Below, one piece after another: positions 1 through 10,161 of a DNA stretch of 64,000 nt. The number at the start of each line of letters is the position of its first letter. Within the stretch, counting starts at the first letter, position 1. A program made the position numbers and the translations under genes. A model generated the notes under the pieces. That model ran no database searches. It saw only the letters and a program-made list of their open reading frames with translations, and was not told the DNA's origin. The stretch lies in contig NW_026570254.1 in the NCBI RefSeq assembly GCF_019649055.1, positions 248,001 through 312,000 on the forward strand, written 5' to 3'. The stretch is from Paramacrobiotus metropolitanus (lineage: Eukaryota > Tardigrada > Eutardigrada > Parachela > Macrobiotidae).

Positions 1-1040
1 ATATATGAAATGTACTCTTCTTAAAACGATAAAAATTCCACTTATTCCAGCTCGTCAATATTATAAGATGACAACATCATGCAAAATTAGCTTCAAAGAA
101 GCGGAATGGAGAAGAAAATCATTCATACCGAGTCTGCTTTCAAACACAAAACTGATTTTCCATTCATTACCACATAGTAATGATTCGGAGAGAAAAGCGA
201 GGCTGGGAAAAGAAGATTTGATTTTGCGAATTTTTATCCGTATGTACCACTATAATAGTGCGCTTGCCAAAGTAAATTGCGCGGATGACTTGAAAATGCG
301 ACTGACGTCTCACCACTGCATCACTAACTACGAAGTGTTGACTATGATGCATAACAAAAAAACTTTCAATCCAGGGAACAAACATTTCACAATTCAGACT
401 AAGAACTAATTAGAATGATGGCATAGAAACAATCAACCCAAAAATCGAATTTCCTTAAACAAACTTCGAAGTTTTCATCACACATGAAAACACAGAGAGC
501 TCACATAAAAACTGGTAAACAGTGCGATGTGCAAACGGAGCGATGGAACGCAAATACAGCATAACGGGGCCGAAGCTGGGGATTCGATACAGGAAACCGA
601 TAGCGAGCCCAGGTACGATCTGCGAAGCCTGTACCATAGTGGCGCGCACCAAAGAGTGTACCATTTCTGTACTGCAGCGAAACTAGATACGGTGCTTTAT
701 CGTAAACGAGATACGCTACAGACTGGGGACGAGGCCTAAGGTTTTAAAGTATTTTAAATGGTGGCCACTGGTGATCTCACAAAAACATGGTATCGTTCTT
801 ATCGCAACGGGCAATGGGGTACATTACAGCCATTTTCAAAATTTTCTAGTAAATTCAGCATATTAACGCAATATTCTGCAAACTGGTATTGTAAGACAAC
901 TTTTTTATGGGGTTTCACCTGGCGTTGCCAGGCTTGCAACTGTTCGCCAAATACTTTCATCGCTAAACTTCCGCTATTTTGCATCAGCATACGGATGTTA
1001 ATGATTTCGACAGCAGAAGCAATGGCGAAAACGATACAAT
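1..1040. other. Intergenic, no gene recognised
   Basis: No recognisable protein or RNA. A slightly GC-richer block at about 520-740 is open in several frames on both strands but resembles no family I know. A minus-strand open stretch at 799-1089 is also unassigned. Either could be an exon of a gene lying to the left, but I see no splice-supported model. Confidence 0.4.
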
Positions 1041-1240
1041 CGTAACCACGGCCGTAGCGAGGGGAGCTAAGAACGGCTGGGCGGCGCACCGGCCCTTCCC
1101 TGGTTGAGAGAATTTTTTACCATATACATAACTGACCGGGATGAGTTTACGGGCGCAATTGTTTTTGGGGGTGAGGAGCCATTTTTTTACTGTTGCGCAC
1201 CCTTCATCGCTCGGACCTCACTACGGCCCTGGTCGTAACC
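1041..1240. repeat. Short MITE-like inverted-repeat element
   Basis: The left end (1041-1064) and the reverse complement of the right end (1216-1240) share an imperfect core of about 18 bases, ACCA-G/C-GGCCGTAG-C/T-GAGG. The interior of about 150 bases is non-coding. Size and ends suit a small non-autonomous DNA transposon, but I cannot see a clear target-site duplication, so the boundaries are approximate. Confidence 0.35.
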
Positions 1241-2245
1241 ATTTTTTTTTGCTTTTGTACTCGCGGAAACAAATTGTCGATCGACCGGTTAGTTAAATCA
1301 TAATTCTTCAATCCCTAGAATTAGTTACAAAAATCTATATTACTTGCAAGCAATTGATTCTTGCATTCAGACCTGAGTATCAACAGTTTATTTATTCCTC
1401 GCAATTTTGGTTTAGGTCAGCAAGTTATTCTAAAATACAGCTGCAAAGTATTGCGCGAGTGCTTACGTAGTGTTACGAACGTAGTGTTACGAACTAATTA
1501 ATTTTGTTTGGCCACGCCCTTTGAGTGTCAGCAGATAAAATTGTTTTTTTAATGATACTACGATAGTATTCTTCGTTTCTGCAAAATATGAGATTTTTCT
1601 GATTTTGGACCTGAAAAATGTACCCTGGTAAGGTACGGGCTAGTGCAAGTGAATAATACGGAATATGCCTATTTAATGTACCTTCGGCTGTGGACGGTTC
1701 CTCAGTTCGTTGACAAAAATTACCACAGTTCTGCCACATAGTAAGATGTTTTCTTGAGACGAAAATGTATGCAAACTGCCAAGACAACGCTTTGTTTGCT
1801 TCTGTTATTAGGGCAAAAAGGAACGTACGTACTTGTTCTTCGGCGTTTTACGCACAAATTATTTGCATGATATGTTTGTTATTATTAATTATTAATCGAT
1901 ATATGACAGCAGCGAATTTTTTCTCTCTATGGTTTAAGTACAGAGCTCTGCAGTTATAAGTTGCTTTGTATTTGCTTCGCGCAATTAGTAAATCGATCAG
2001 TTTTTTAATTAGACTGTTCGTGCTCTGCACGCCCTAGTTTTACTTTATTGACCATTCACTTCCGAACAGGGCACATGCGTAGTCGGGACTGGGCTCCAAA
2101 TTTAGCAATTTTCAGTTTTGTGGAAGGTATTGTAGTATCTGATCGTCGTACCTTAAAATAAATTTTCGTCTAATGTGGTCACTATAAGGCGTGCCTCAAT
2201 AAAAATAAAATTTTGCATGTCATCATATCACATAACTCGATCCAT
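1241..2245. other. Intergenic, nothing recognised
   Basis: AT-rich sequence with only short open frames. No exon, RNA gene or repeat supported. Confidence 0.4.
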
Positions 2246-2585
2246 GCTTTGCTTTTACTCATAATTCGGTCACTTTGAGTGTATGGTTTCATGTTCCGGT
2301 CAATGGTCATTGGTGCGACCGCTCATGTGGCGCACTACATGAATAGCTGCTGATCGTACTGCCTTTAGCTACCCGTCAAATGTGGCTGAGCAAGCCCAAC
2401 CCACCCTCACAATTTTCAGGGGTCCTAAAAATTTATTGATGCTTACGTTCAAATTTAATGAGAGAAGCCGTTTTTATAAAAATTAATTATCTCTGTGAAC
2501 TTCGTTTTGTCAGGAAATTTAACTACCTGGTGACTGGAATATGAAAACCTCACTCAAAGTGACCGGAATAGGAGAAAAAGCGAAG
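2246..2585. repeat. MITE with about 60-bp inverted arms
   Basis: The arm at 2246-2310 contains the block TTCGGTCACTTTGAGTG. The arm at about 2524-2585 contains its near reverse complement CACTCAAAGTGACCGGAA, and similarity continues on either side (GCTTTGCTTTTACTC versus TTCGCTTTTTCTCC). The 210-bp interior is non-coding. This fits a degenerate non-autonomous inverted-repeat element; the superfamily is not clear. Confidence 0.5.
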
Positions 2586-2682
2586 TATTTATGTGCAGCA
2601 CTCAGTCTATTTATTTATTTATAAATATCGCCCAGCCCAATATTTTCTTTTTTTACAAAGTACGCATCTGCCTATATAAATA

Positions 2683-2707
2683 CAGCTTAGGACAAAATGG
2701 TCGCATA
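2683..2707. repeat. Left terminal inverted repeat of Tc1-like element
   Basis: 25 bases beginning CAGCTTAGGACAAAATGGTC, preceded by TA at 2681-2682. It is the exact reverse complement of 4131-4155. Confidence 0.85.
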
Positions 2708-2837
2708 CCCACCCAAAATTTAATAAGAAAACCAAAACAGAGTACGACAGAAAAATAACCAATGCGCACACATAAATCTCCATAGACTCGTATAGGAGCT
2801 CTACCACCGCAACAGGTGCAAATCACAGTATCACATT

Positions 2838-3911
2838 TTAGTACTTGCTGCGTGCCCCGCCATTACAGAGGCACGCGTTTAGTCGATTTTTCATAGAATT
2901 AATCAAGTTTTCGCAATATTCTGGAGTACACACTTCTTCCCAAGCATCTTTCATCAGAGGTTCTAGTTCTCGTAAATTTTTCGGGAATTTCTGCGCCATA
3001 ACGTCTTTCATTTGTCCCCAGACATTTTCGATCGAATTCAAGTCAGGCGATCTTCAACTTCTTCATGGCTGCGGAGGTGTGGCAGGGTGCGTTATCCTGC
3101 TGGTAGGTGAGGTCGCGACCGATCTCGTCCAGGTAAGGGAGGAGTTGATCGAACAGCACCTCCTCATACTTTTCGGAATTCATTGTCCCCTGGAATCTCA
3201 CCAACGCAACTGGGCCTGCAGCGCAGATGGCACCCCAGACTGCAATTCCTCCCTTATTCTGGCGGGACTGTTTGATTTAGAGGTCTTCAGAGAATCTGCT
3301 TTCTTTAGGAAAAAGCCATGTCTGTTTAAAAAGCAAAATATTTGGCAGAATCTTTCAGTGCCTGGAAGTACTAGGTATCCCTACCGCCTACGTATGTACT
3401 CGTAAGTGTGAACAACACTTCATACGTACCTCGACTCGCCCCCCTGACAGCTTGAATGTACATTCGTCCGAGAAGATTACTGAGTGGAAAAAAGCAGGAT
3501 TTTCAAGAAGTTGTTCCCGTTTCCACAGGCACCAGTAGATTCGGTCTTTTTTTATGCTTTGAGGTTAGTTCATCGGCAACTGCTTGACTTCTCCGTGCAC
3601 CGTATTCCTGCAGTCTTCGCAGGAGGGTTTTGTGCTGGAGTTGAAGAGATGATGCTGCTTTAACTGCACTCAGTGTTCGGTTTTCTTTCAAAAAGTTTAT
3701 GGCTGCTTGGTCATCTTCGGCTGTTTTTTTCTTGGTCTTCCTTTCTTATGTTTCACCTTGCGTTCACCCGTTTCTTTGTCGTATTGATGCAGCACCCTGA
3801 TCACCCAGCTTTGTGATTTTCGGACATGTTTGCTGACTTTGACTGAACTGCCTTCTTTCTCGTAAAAACAGTTTTGACTAAATCTGCATCAACATATCTG
3901 CCGCGAACCAT
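2838..3911 (-). pseudogene. Tc1-like transposase pseudogene
   Basis: Read on the minus strand from an ATG at 3911. A basic N-terminal region with helix-turn-helix character is followed by the catalytic core. Recognisable blocks are FSDE (first Asp, near 3470), GGIAVWGAI, QQDNAPCHTS (second Asp, near 3080) and LNSIENVWGQMK (third acidic residue Glu, near 3030). This matches the D..D34E order of Tc1 transposases. The segment just before LNSIEN, normally containing a WPxxSPD motif, is shortened. Stops and frame changes between blocks mean no functional enzyme is encoded. The long plus-strand open frame across 2845-3405 is its antisense. Confidence 0.8.
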
Positions 3912-4130
3912 TCTTCCGCCATATTTTACGGAACGAGTGAAACAAACAAAAAGAAAACAAAGCAGAAACGGAAGTTAAAAGTTGAATAAAACCAACAATA
4001 TTATATTAATTTGCTTGAGCCGACGGTCAGTCGACAGCCGGAAGTAGTTTTGAACAGAGAACGGCCAGTTGCGCACTACGTACTATTGAACAGCGAATGG
4101 CCGCTTACGCATTATTTTGGGGTTTGGGCC

Positions 4131-4155
4131 TATGCGACCATTTTGTCCTAAGCTG
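4131..4155. repeat. Right terminal inverted repeat of Tc1-like element
   Basis: Exact reverse complement of 2683-2707, followed by TA at 4156-4157. Confidence 0.85.
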
Positions 4156-4157
4156 TA

Positions 4158-4693
4158 TATATCACCCAATATAGGCAGATGCGTACATCACAATGGTTAT
4201 TCAAAAAACCTGCACATGGCATCGCTGGTACGGCAAACCGCACGCGGATGACTCTTTTAAAACATACTTTTTGCAAAAATTGTGCAATTTCTGAAGTTTT
4301 GTGGAATCTGCATTCAGGCAGCCGCATAGCAGGAATTTGTGCTACAGCCGACCTGCAGAGCACTACGTAAGCACTCTGTACTGATGAGGAAGAGCAAATC
4401 TCCCTCTGCTTCTTTTGTCTGTAACGTTTCCACACTCTCTCTGCAGTACTGTATGATTAACTCTCTCTTGCTTAGCCTCCAGCTTTTGCGCAGGCTCTCT
4501 CTCTCTCTGCTTTCCTATCACACATTCTGTTTAAAATTGTCTTTTAAACTCTTACTGGATAAAAATGAACGAACAAAATGACCGTCGTTTTGCTGTTGTC
4601 TACATTTTAACTCTTAAACCATCAAATTCTGTTGAGCCGTTCAAAAGTTATTGAAGACTCAACGAATGTTGACTACCGTTATAACTATTAAAG
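4158..4693. other. Intergenic, CT-rich stretch
   Basis: No gene seen. A pyrimidine-rich low-complexity tract lies at about 4400-4560. The first 30 bases repeat, inverted, the sequence left of the Tc1-like element. Confidence 0.4.
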
Positions 4694-4965
4694 ATTAGTA
4701 TAGGATCCAACGTGTAACTGAAAGGTCAGGAAGATTCTGTCTGTTCTGAGCTTTTGCGTCTGCCTATCCTCTAACGGGGAAAAGATGGAAAGTAAAAGAC
4801 ACTAAAGGTTAGCCTCAATCCTGCCTGTTCAGTTGCCGATTCTCTGTCGGATTCCCTGTCTGCTGTACATCAGTACATGTATCGCAAAGCTAGACGGTCC
4901 GTATTCCAACAGCAATCATACAATCGTAGGGCAGCAGGCTTGCATTCGTATTGTCCGACGACAGC

Positions 4966-4990
4966 ATTATTATTATTATTATTATTATTA
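4966..4990. repeat. (ATT)n tract: 3' tail of the LINE
   Basis: About eight ATT units, reading (TAA)n on the LINE sense strand, placed exactly where the 3' end of the minus-strand LINE meets the flanking element. Simple-repeat 3' tails are typical of several LINE clades. Confidence 0.7.
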
Positions 4991-5066
4991 CATCAAGAGC
5001 AGACAACCCGCTAAACGGGACTTCGACGTCTGGTCGGCAACAAAATATAACTAAACAAAAACAATT

Positions 5067-6279
5067 TTACGACAGATCAACAGTTCGGAGAGCAAATTTA
5101 AAAAATCCCACACCATCAACACTGAGTATCTGCATGTTAACTTTTTTTATGCGCTCAAAGATGTTCCTTAGTCGCATGGCCAGTGTGCCTTCTCCGATCT
5201 TCTTCTTCGCTCTGGCTGCAATTCTCGTTAGGTTCCGCAGGTTGTACACCATTCCCAGATCCGTGAAGTCGATCATCCCGACCATATACCGCGGCGGATG
5301 GTATGCTTCGTGGTTGTAGATCTTATACAGCCAGACTGCTTCAGACTGCTTCCAACGGTCGTACACCGGCAGGATGCGCAGTTTCTGATACAGCTCGGGT
5401 GTAACCCGCTCCTTGTAATCAGAAATCGCCCGCAGTGCTTTCCGCTGTGCCCTATCTAATTTCTCGCGTAAAGCCGAAGATGCCGGCGACCACGTATCTG
5501 ACCCGTAATCCAGATGTGGCTGCACACAGGCATGGTAAAGGCTCCTACGCTGAGGCAGATCCAGGCCGTCTTTCGCGCGGTTGATCATTGCGATGCCGTA
5601 GTTAACTTTTCGCAGTATGTGGTCATAATGCACACTCCACTTCAGGTTGAGATCAATGTGAACGCCTAGGTACTTAACCGACTGCTCCGCTTCCATCTTG
5701 TGACCGTTAATCATTACTGCAGGAGTGCTGGCTGTTCTTTGTTTCCGAGCAGATGTACATTAACTTGCACTTTTTCTCGTTGATGCACAGGGTGTTGTTT
5801 GCAAGCCAAGCCGTTACGTTGTTAACTTCAACGGTTAATTTCGCTGCTGCTTCTGTTTTGGTGGCACCGCATCCAAACAATACGGTGTCGTCGGCAAAAC
5901 ATTCTGCATCGCTTCCGTTCGTCATGTCGTTCGTATAGATCGTGTACAGTGCAGGTGCCATCATTGTCCCTTGCGGCACCCCCGACCGCACTGGTAGCCA
6001 GTCAGACACACGTGCGGTCATTTTCACTCTCTGCTTGCGACTGGTTAAATATCCATGAAACCACTTCAACACGTTACCTTCGATCCCGATCATTTTCAGT
6101 TTTTCGATGAGTTTGGCATGGGAAACTGAATCGAACGCCTTTTTCAGGTCTAGAAAACATACAGCAGTGACATGCCCTTTATCCATCGCTTTTCGCCATC
6201 TCTCCGAAACCTTAAGGAGCAGTGTTTCACAGGAGTGGCCTTCCCTAAATCCAGACTGCTTGTCGGAGAGGTGCTCCAT
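5067..6279 (-). pseudogene. LINE reverse transcriptase fragment, one frameshift
   Basis: The first segment (6279-5707) contains QSGFREGHSCETLLL, FLDLKKAFDSVSH (first catalytic Asp), GVPQGT and the FADD catalytic box. The second (5714-5067) contains VKYLGVHID, YHACVQPHLDYGSD and a basic C-terminus, typical of Jockey/CR1/RTE-type enzymes. The two segments are in different frames and meet near 5710, so at least one indel has broken the gene. The endonuclease and the N-terminal part of the polymerase are absent because of the 5' truncation. Confidence 0.85.
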
Positions 6280-6615
6280 TAGCGGATGGCGGATCCAGAC
6301 TGCTGCTCCATTAGCGGATGACTCACCTCAATCTCCGTACTATATAGCTATCTGCGCTCAGAAAAAAATTATTGAACTGGAACACTTAATTGCTCGTTTC
6401 CCAGGACAAGAATGCTGTGTCCAGGATGAACAGTGCATGTAAAAATAACGTATTGCTATACATCAGAATAGTTCAGGCATTCCGAAATTCTACCCTAGAA
6501 AATCCACGTTGGAATTAGGCAACTCGTACGCAGATGAACGCATGGTTCCGATTTAACTGGCATCAGTGAAATGTGTATTTTCCCTATCAGTATCCAGTAT
6601 CCACACGAATTTTTT

Positions 6616-6768
6616 CGACTGCAGTGTTTACAAAGGCAGTTTCGATCGAAAACTGCACCCATGTCACCGGTGTAGCCATAATGAAAGGGAACACTGGAAG
6701 CGATGGTCCGGTGGTATGGGTGCAGTTTTTCGATCTATTTAGGCTTCCTTTGTAAAACACTGCAGTCG
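6616..6768. repeat. Long palindrome inside copy A
   Basis: Arms of about 60 bp (6616-6680 and 6707-6768) start with CGACTGCAGTGTTT and end with its near complement AAAACACTGCAGTCG. The inner parts ACTGCACCCA and TGGGTGCAGT also pair. The same hairpin, better preserved, is in copy B. Confidence 0.8.
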
Positions 6769-6918
6769 TGCAAAAGAAATTCGGTGAGACGGTAAAATTA
6801 GCTTTTTTCAAATTTTTCACTGCATATTTTTATTATGTAATAATGATATAACCAGTTAACCACCGCCTACGTATTCAATTCCTCTACGGAGGAATTGTCA
6901 CGAATGTGTTTTTTTGTT

Positions 6919-7369
6919 GTAATTCTCGAAAGTATGGACGCGACAGTTGCAGGAAAAATGTTGTATTTCGGAAAATTTGTTGTAGATTGATGTTGTAGGA
7001 GGGAGGGGCTTTTCTTCCTTCCTAGTGAGTTCCTACAACAATCGTAGCAAACTAGCCAATGGGCAGTTTTGCCAGAATCACCATAATAATGTAATTATAT
7101 TTGTGCAGCTCTGTTACATGCAAATGATGCAGTTAATAATACTCGTTTAATTAATGCTGATTACTCGTTGATATCATATTTTGCGAGCTTTGTTTACTTA
7201 TTATAGATGCGCCATTTACTGTTTACCTTTAATTGCTGACCTTTTTGTGTTGTTTAGTCACATCAAACTATGCTGCCTCGCTCCAATGTTAAAACCGTGT
7301 TGAAGTTTTTGATTTACACAGCGGGCTATGCATTTAACTGCATTTATGTTATATATATATATAACATAA

Positions 7370-7406
<37 letters not shown>

Positions 7407-8603
7407 CTGTTATATTATATAACTGTTATATATAGTATATATAATATAACTATCATATATATGACAGTTGTTTGTGTAGATACTTCAGTATGGCATGCGA
7501 CCATGATTGCTTTACTGATTTGTAAACTATTCGTATGATGAAACAAAATAAAATCCTGTTGCTTCCGCTTAATAATAAGAATAAGCGGGTTATAGCCGCC
7601 AATCTCGCCTCTGCTGGGCTGGCTCAGATTTTAGTTGTGGTCAAAGTATGGCCGGGAAGTGTTGCAGTTTGCAAAAATTTTACAACATTACTACAACATC
7701 CTGGAAACTACGACTACGAATGTTGAAATCGTAGTTCCCATTTTACGACTACGATTTGTTGTACAACTTGCTTTTATACATGTATATGCTGTATTACAGT
7801 GCCTCCGAGAACTCCGGTAATAATGCTACTGAGCCAGTTCGGAATAATCCCGCTCTTCACCAGATGGAAGCACCAGGAAGCACCTGCCTAAACAAGATCC
7901 GACACCCTTAGATATCCCATCAAGATTCTTAGCTACTTTCATCCAAGGATACGGCGGCCATATCCTTCCAATTTTGACTGCAACCTTTGGTAGCCGGGCG
8001 GCCGTCGGCAAAGCCGAAGTCTAAAAATTCAATTTTTCAAAAACTTTTTGAATCAGAATGACGCATCGTTGCAGGTGTGGTAACTAAACGCAGAAATCCC
8101 AAGCAGTTTAATTTATATCCGTCAGATAACCCAAATATTAAACTGATATCCAGTGGAATAATAAAGTTCAGTGATTAGTTTTCTTGGAGAAGTCCATCAC
8201 GGGGGGACATTAATCCATAAATATCGATTAAAACAAAAAATATGTACGAGTATCGTATTTAAAAAATATCGTATTTAAAACAATTTTCAGCAACGATATT
8301 TGTGCACAAAGTACTTGCATTCCTTATTGGAAACACTTCTATTAAAATCTTTTTTCGAGTCTAATTAAAAATGCCTTGTACTGTATTCAAAGCGCAATGA
8401 ATGAAGCGCAATGTATTTCAAGTCTGTTATTTCGAAAACTGGATCAGTATGTAAATACGTGGGCCCTCATCTAATTTCAATGCCGTTTTATTCAGAACTT
8501 CGTTCAATCTCTAACTCATGAAAATCGATCGTATTTATGCGAAACCCTCAGCAGAACAGCTATAAAGCCAGTGTCAAAAGTTATAGGACGCAGTTCAAAG
8601 GTA
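6919..8603. other. Intergenic; AT microsatellite, no gene recognised
   Basis: Apart from the TA-repeat block at 7345-7463, I find only short open frames. The block 7620-7770 has repeated ACGACTACGA-like words and ACAACATTACTACAACAT, suggesting an old repeat, but no clean boundaries. Confidence 0.4.
7345..7463. repeat. (TA)n microsatellite cluster
   Basis: Runs of TA broken by AACATAAC and ACTGT spacers, several of them self-complementary (GTTATATATATATATAAC). Expected to be length-variable. Confidence 0.9.
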
Positions 8604-10060
8604 TTATACAGAAACAATATTGGAGGTGACGTATTGCTTTACAGATCTGGCTCGGCGAACAAGTTTATTAGGCACTTGAGACTTTGATTCAGGAGGAGCA
8701 GCCGGCCCGCAAACTTGCAGATTCGCAGATTGTCCCTCGCACAAATCATCTTCGCCAGGACCACAGAGTTCTGCAGTGCACTTTATATCGATAGTGTCTT
8801 CCACGTTGGTGAATGCAAACGCTCTGACTGTCAGTTCATATTCTTTCGTTGCGGGTGCGTATGTACCTGTTGTACCGGTGCGCGGCCTAACGCAACTGAA
8901 ATAAAAAGGTTACAAAGATATTACTGGCGATCTAGTTTTTATCCAACAAAAAACCTGTATCACAATCCAGCAGGGGTAAAATACGGTGTACCGCCACGCT
9001 GCTAAATTTCGAGTCACTTACCCATCGTCAATGAGGGTTAGCAAAGGCTCCTCTGCGGATGAAGGTTTAGCAGTACAGGTTCCCAACTTATAGGAAAGTC
9101 CCGTTGGAACGGCGCCGTCTGGAAAAATCTTGAACAACCACACTCTGTTTGAGCTCCCAGGGAGTTTTTCCAGCCTGTTAAGCACTACAGTTACTACAAT
9201 TTTCGATACGATAATCCCTATGTTGACAATCGATACATCATCCATCTATTCCGGCTCCCCTTTAAACTCTATTCTATATTCTATTTTATTCCACATTCTA
9301 TATTCCAGCTCCCGGCTAAATTAGCCGGCTGTCACTGTCACACAACACACACACATGCACACGCACCGGGAGCCGTATTACAGTAACTGTCACACAGCTA
9401 GAGGGAGTCGGTTTTACTAATTCTTCGAAGTACATATAAAGAGTGCACCTGCACCGGTCACTCGCGTAAGCCTTTCGGACTGATTAGGCTCCAATCAGAT
9501 CACTGATATTACCTAATTCTGACAGCTTGACTAATTTCGACAACGGCGTCTCCATCAACGGTACCGGGATTCTGATTCCCAGTGGCGGGGAGTGGATCTT
9601 CGATTTTAACTTCGCAACTAACGGAATGCTTGGAAGACAACGGCTCAAGCGATATACCCTCTGGAGCTGCGGGAGAGCTGACGACGTAAATTGTCCACCT
9701 ATACACTGTGTTTCCTGTTTGGACTTCGGAAACACCACCGCAGTCACGATGTCCGACCTCTATGGTCAAAGGGTTTTCGCCTGTGCCAAGACCTTTTGTT
9801 ACACAAGTTTCCACGTTTGCATCGTCACCAACAACAATGCTGGATTCTGCAAGGTCACCGGCACTGTCAGTGACGGCCAAGGTCAGTCGTACAGAATTGA
9901 GCTGGCAAATTGCAGTGAGTTGATTTGAGGCAGAAGATCCCTCCAAGGGAATAGTAATGGGAGCTCTTAGTAAACCATCTACTCGTCCCAGTGATCGTCC
10001 AGGTGCACTGTTGGCAACACTTAATGCCACAACCAACATCAACACAGCCAGAATTTTCAT
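8604..10060 (-). CDS. Secreted ZP-domain protein (330 aa)
   Basis: Three exons, 10060-9513, 9174-9022 and 8895-8604, joined by consensus GT-AG introns with matching phases. A signal peptide (about residues 1-19, MKILAVLMLVVALSVANSA) is followed by a ZP-N-like half with spaced cysteines and the block TGNTVYRWTIYVV. A ZP-C-like half contains LGTCTAKP, LIDDGC and AFAFTNVEDTIDIKC. A furin-type site RRAR is at residues 314-317, 13 residues from the end. No transmembrane segment or GPI-like tail follows, so the protein is probably secreted as a short ZP protein, as in cuticlin-like or egg-coat polymers. Family membership rests on cysteine and hydrophobic spacing, not on a search. The plus-strand open frame at 9527-9928 is its antisense. 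Confidence 0.8.
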
Positions 10061-10153
10061 TTTCCAGATGATAGAAAAGTTTTCCCGTCTTCAAGATATT
10101 GTGAATAAGAAACTGCTAAAGTACACTGACTGCTAAAGTGAGGCAGTTGGGAG

Positions 10154-10161
10154 TTTATATA
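10154..10161 (-). promoter_or_regulatory. TATA box of the ZP gene
   Basis: TATATAAA on the minus strand about 95 bases before the ATG at 10060, consistent with transcription starting near 10125. Confidence 0.6.

Larger units (their letters stand above)
2683..4155 (-). mobile_element. Tc1-like DNA transposon, decayed copy
   Basis: A 1473-bp element bounded by perfect 25-bp terminal inverted repeats (2683-2707 and 4131-4155, starting CAGCTTAGGACAAAATGGTC) and flanked by TA on both sides, the target duplication of the Tc1/mariner superfamily. It carries a minus-strand transposase with a recognisable catalytic triad but several stops and frameshifts. A second inverted pair lies just outside the ends (GTACGCATCTGCCTATAT near 2660-2677 and its complement near 4169-4186), so either the true terminal repeats are longer or the element landed in a pre-existing palindrome. 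Confidence 0.85.
4966..6305 (-). mobile_element. 5'-truncated non-LTR retrotransposon (Jockey/CR1-like)
   Basis: The body runs on the minus strand from about 6305 to the (TAA)n tail at 4966-4990. Only the reverse transcriptase from its finger domain onward and the 3' UTR remain, the usual product of incomplete target-primed reverse transcription. The interval is missing from copy B of the host element, which gives an empty-site comparison. A direct duplication of GCTCCATTAGCGGATG at 6273-6288 and 6304-6319 marks the 5' junction. Confidence 0.8.
4694..6918 (+). mobile_element. Non-autonomous palindromic element, copy A (interrupted)
   Basis: The outer parts (4694-4965 and about 6305-6918) are an inverted copy of 41909-42828. 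Matching blocks include TTAGTATAGGATCCA at 4694, AGCAGGCTTGCATTC near 4940, CAGGACAAGAATGCTGTGTC near 6403 and CACGAATGTGTTTTTT ending near 6916. Copy B has these blocks contiguous; copy A is split by a LINE between ...ACAGCATTA and GCGGATGAC.... No transposase is visible, so this is presumably a non-autonomous DNA element about 0.9 kb long before the insertion. Confidence 0.75.

Noticed and set aside
2845-3405. 186-codon plus-strand open frame
   Set aside because: It is the antisense of the Tc1-like transposase, whose catalytic motifs read on the minus strand.
9400-9530. Plus-strand TATA-like ACATATAAAG near 9434 as a promoter
   Set aside because: No plus-strand gene follows; the downstream frame is antisense of the ZP exon.
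9527-9928. 133-codon plus-strand open frame
   Set aside because: Antisense of ZP exon 1, which has a signal peptide, splice sites and domain motifs.
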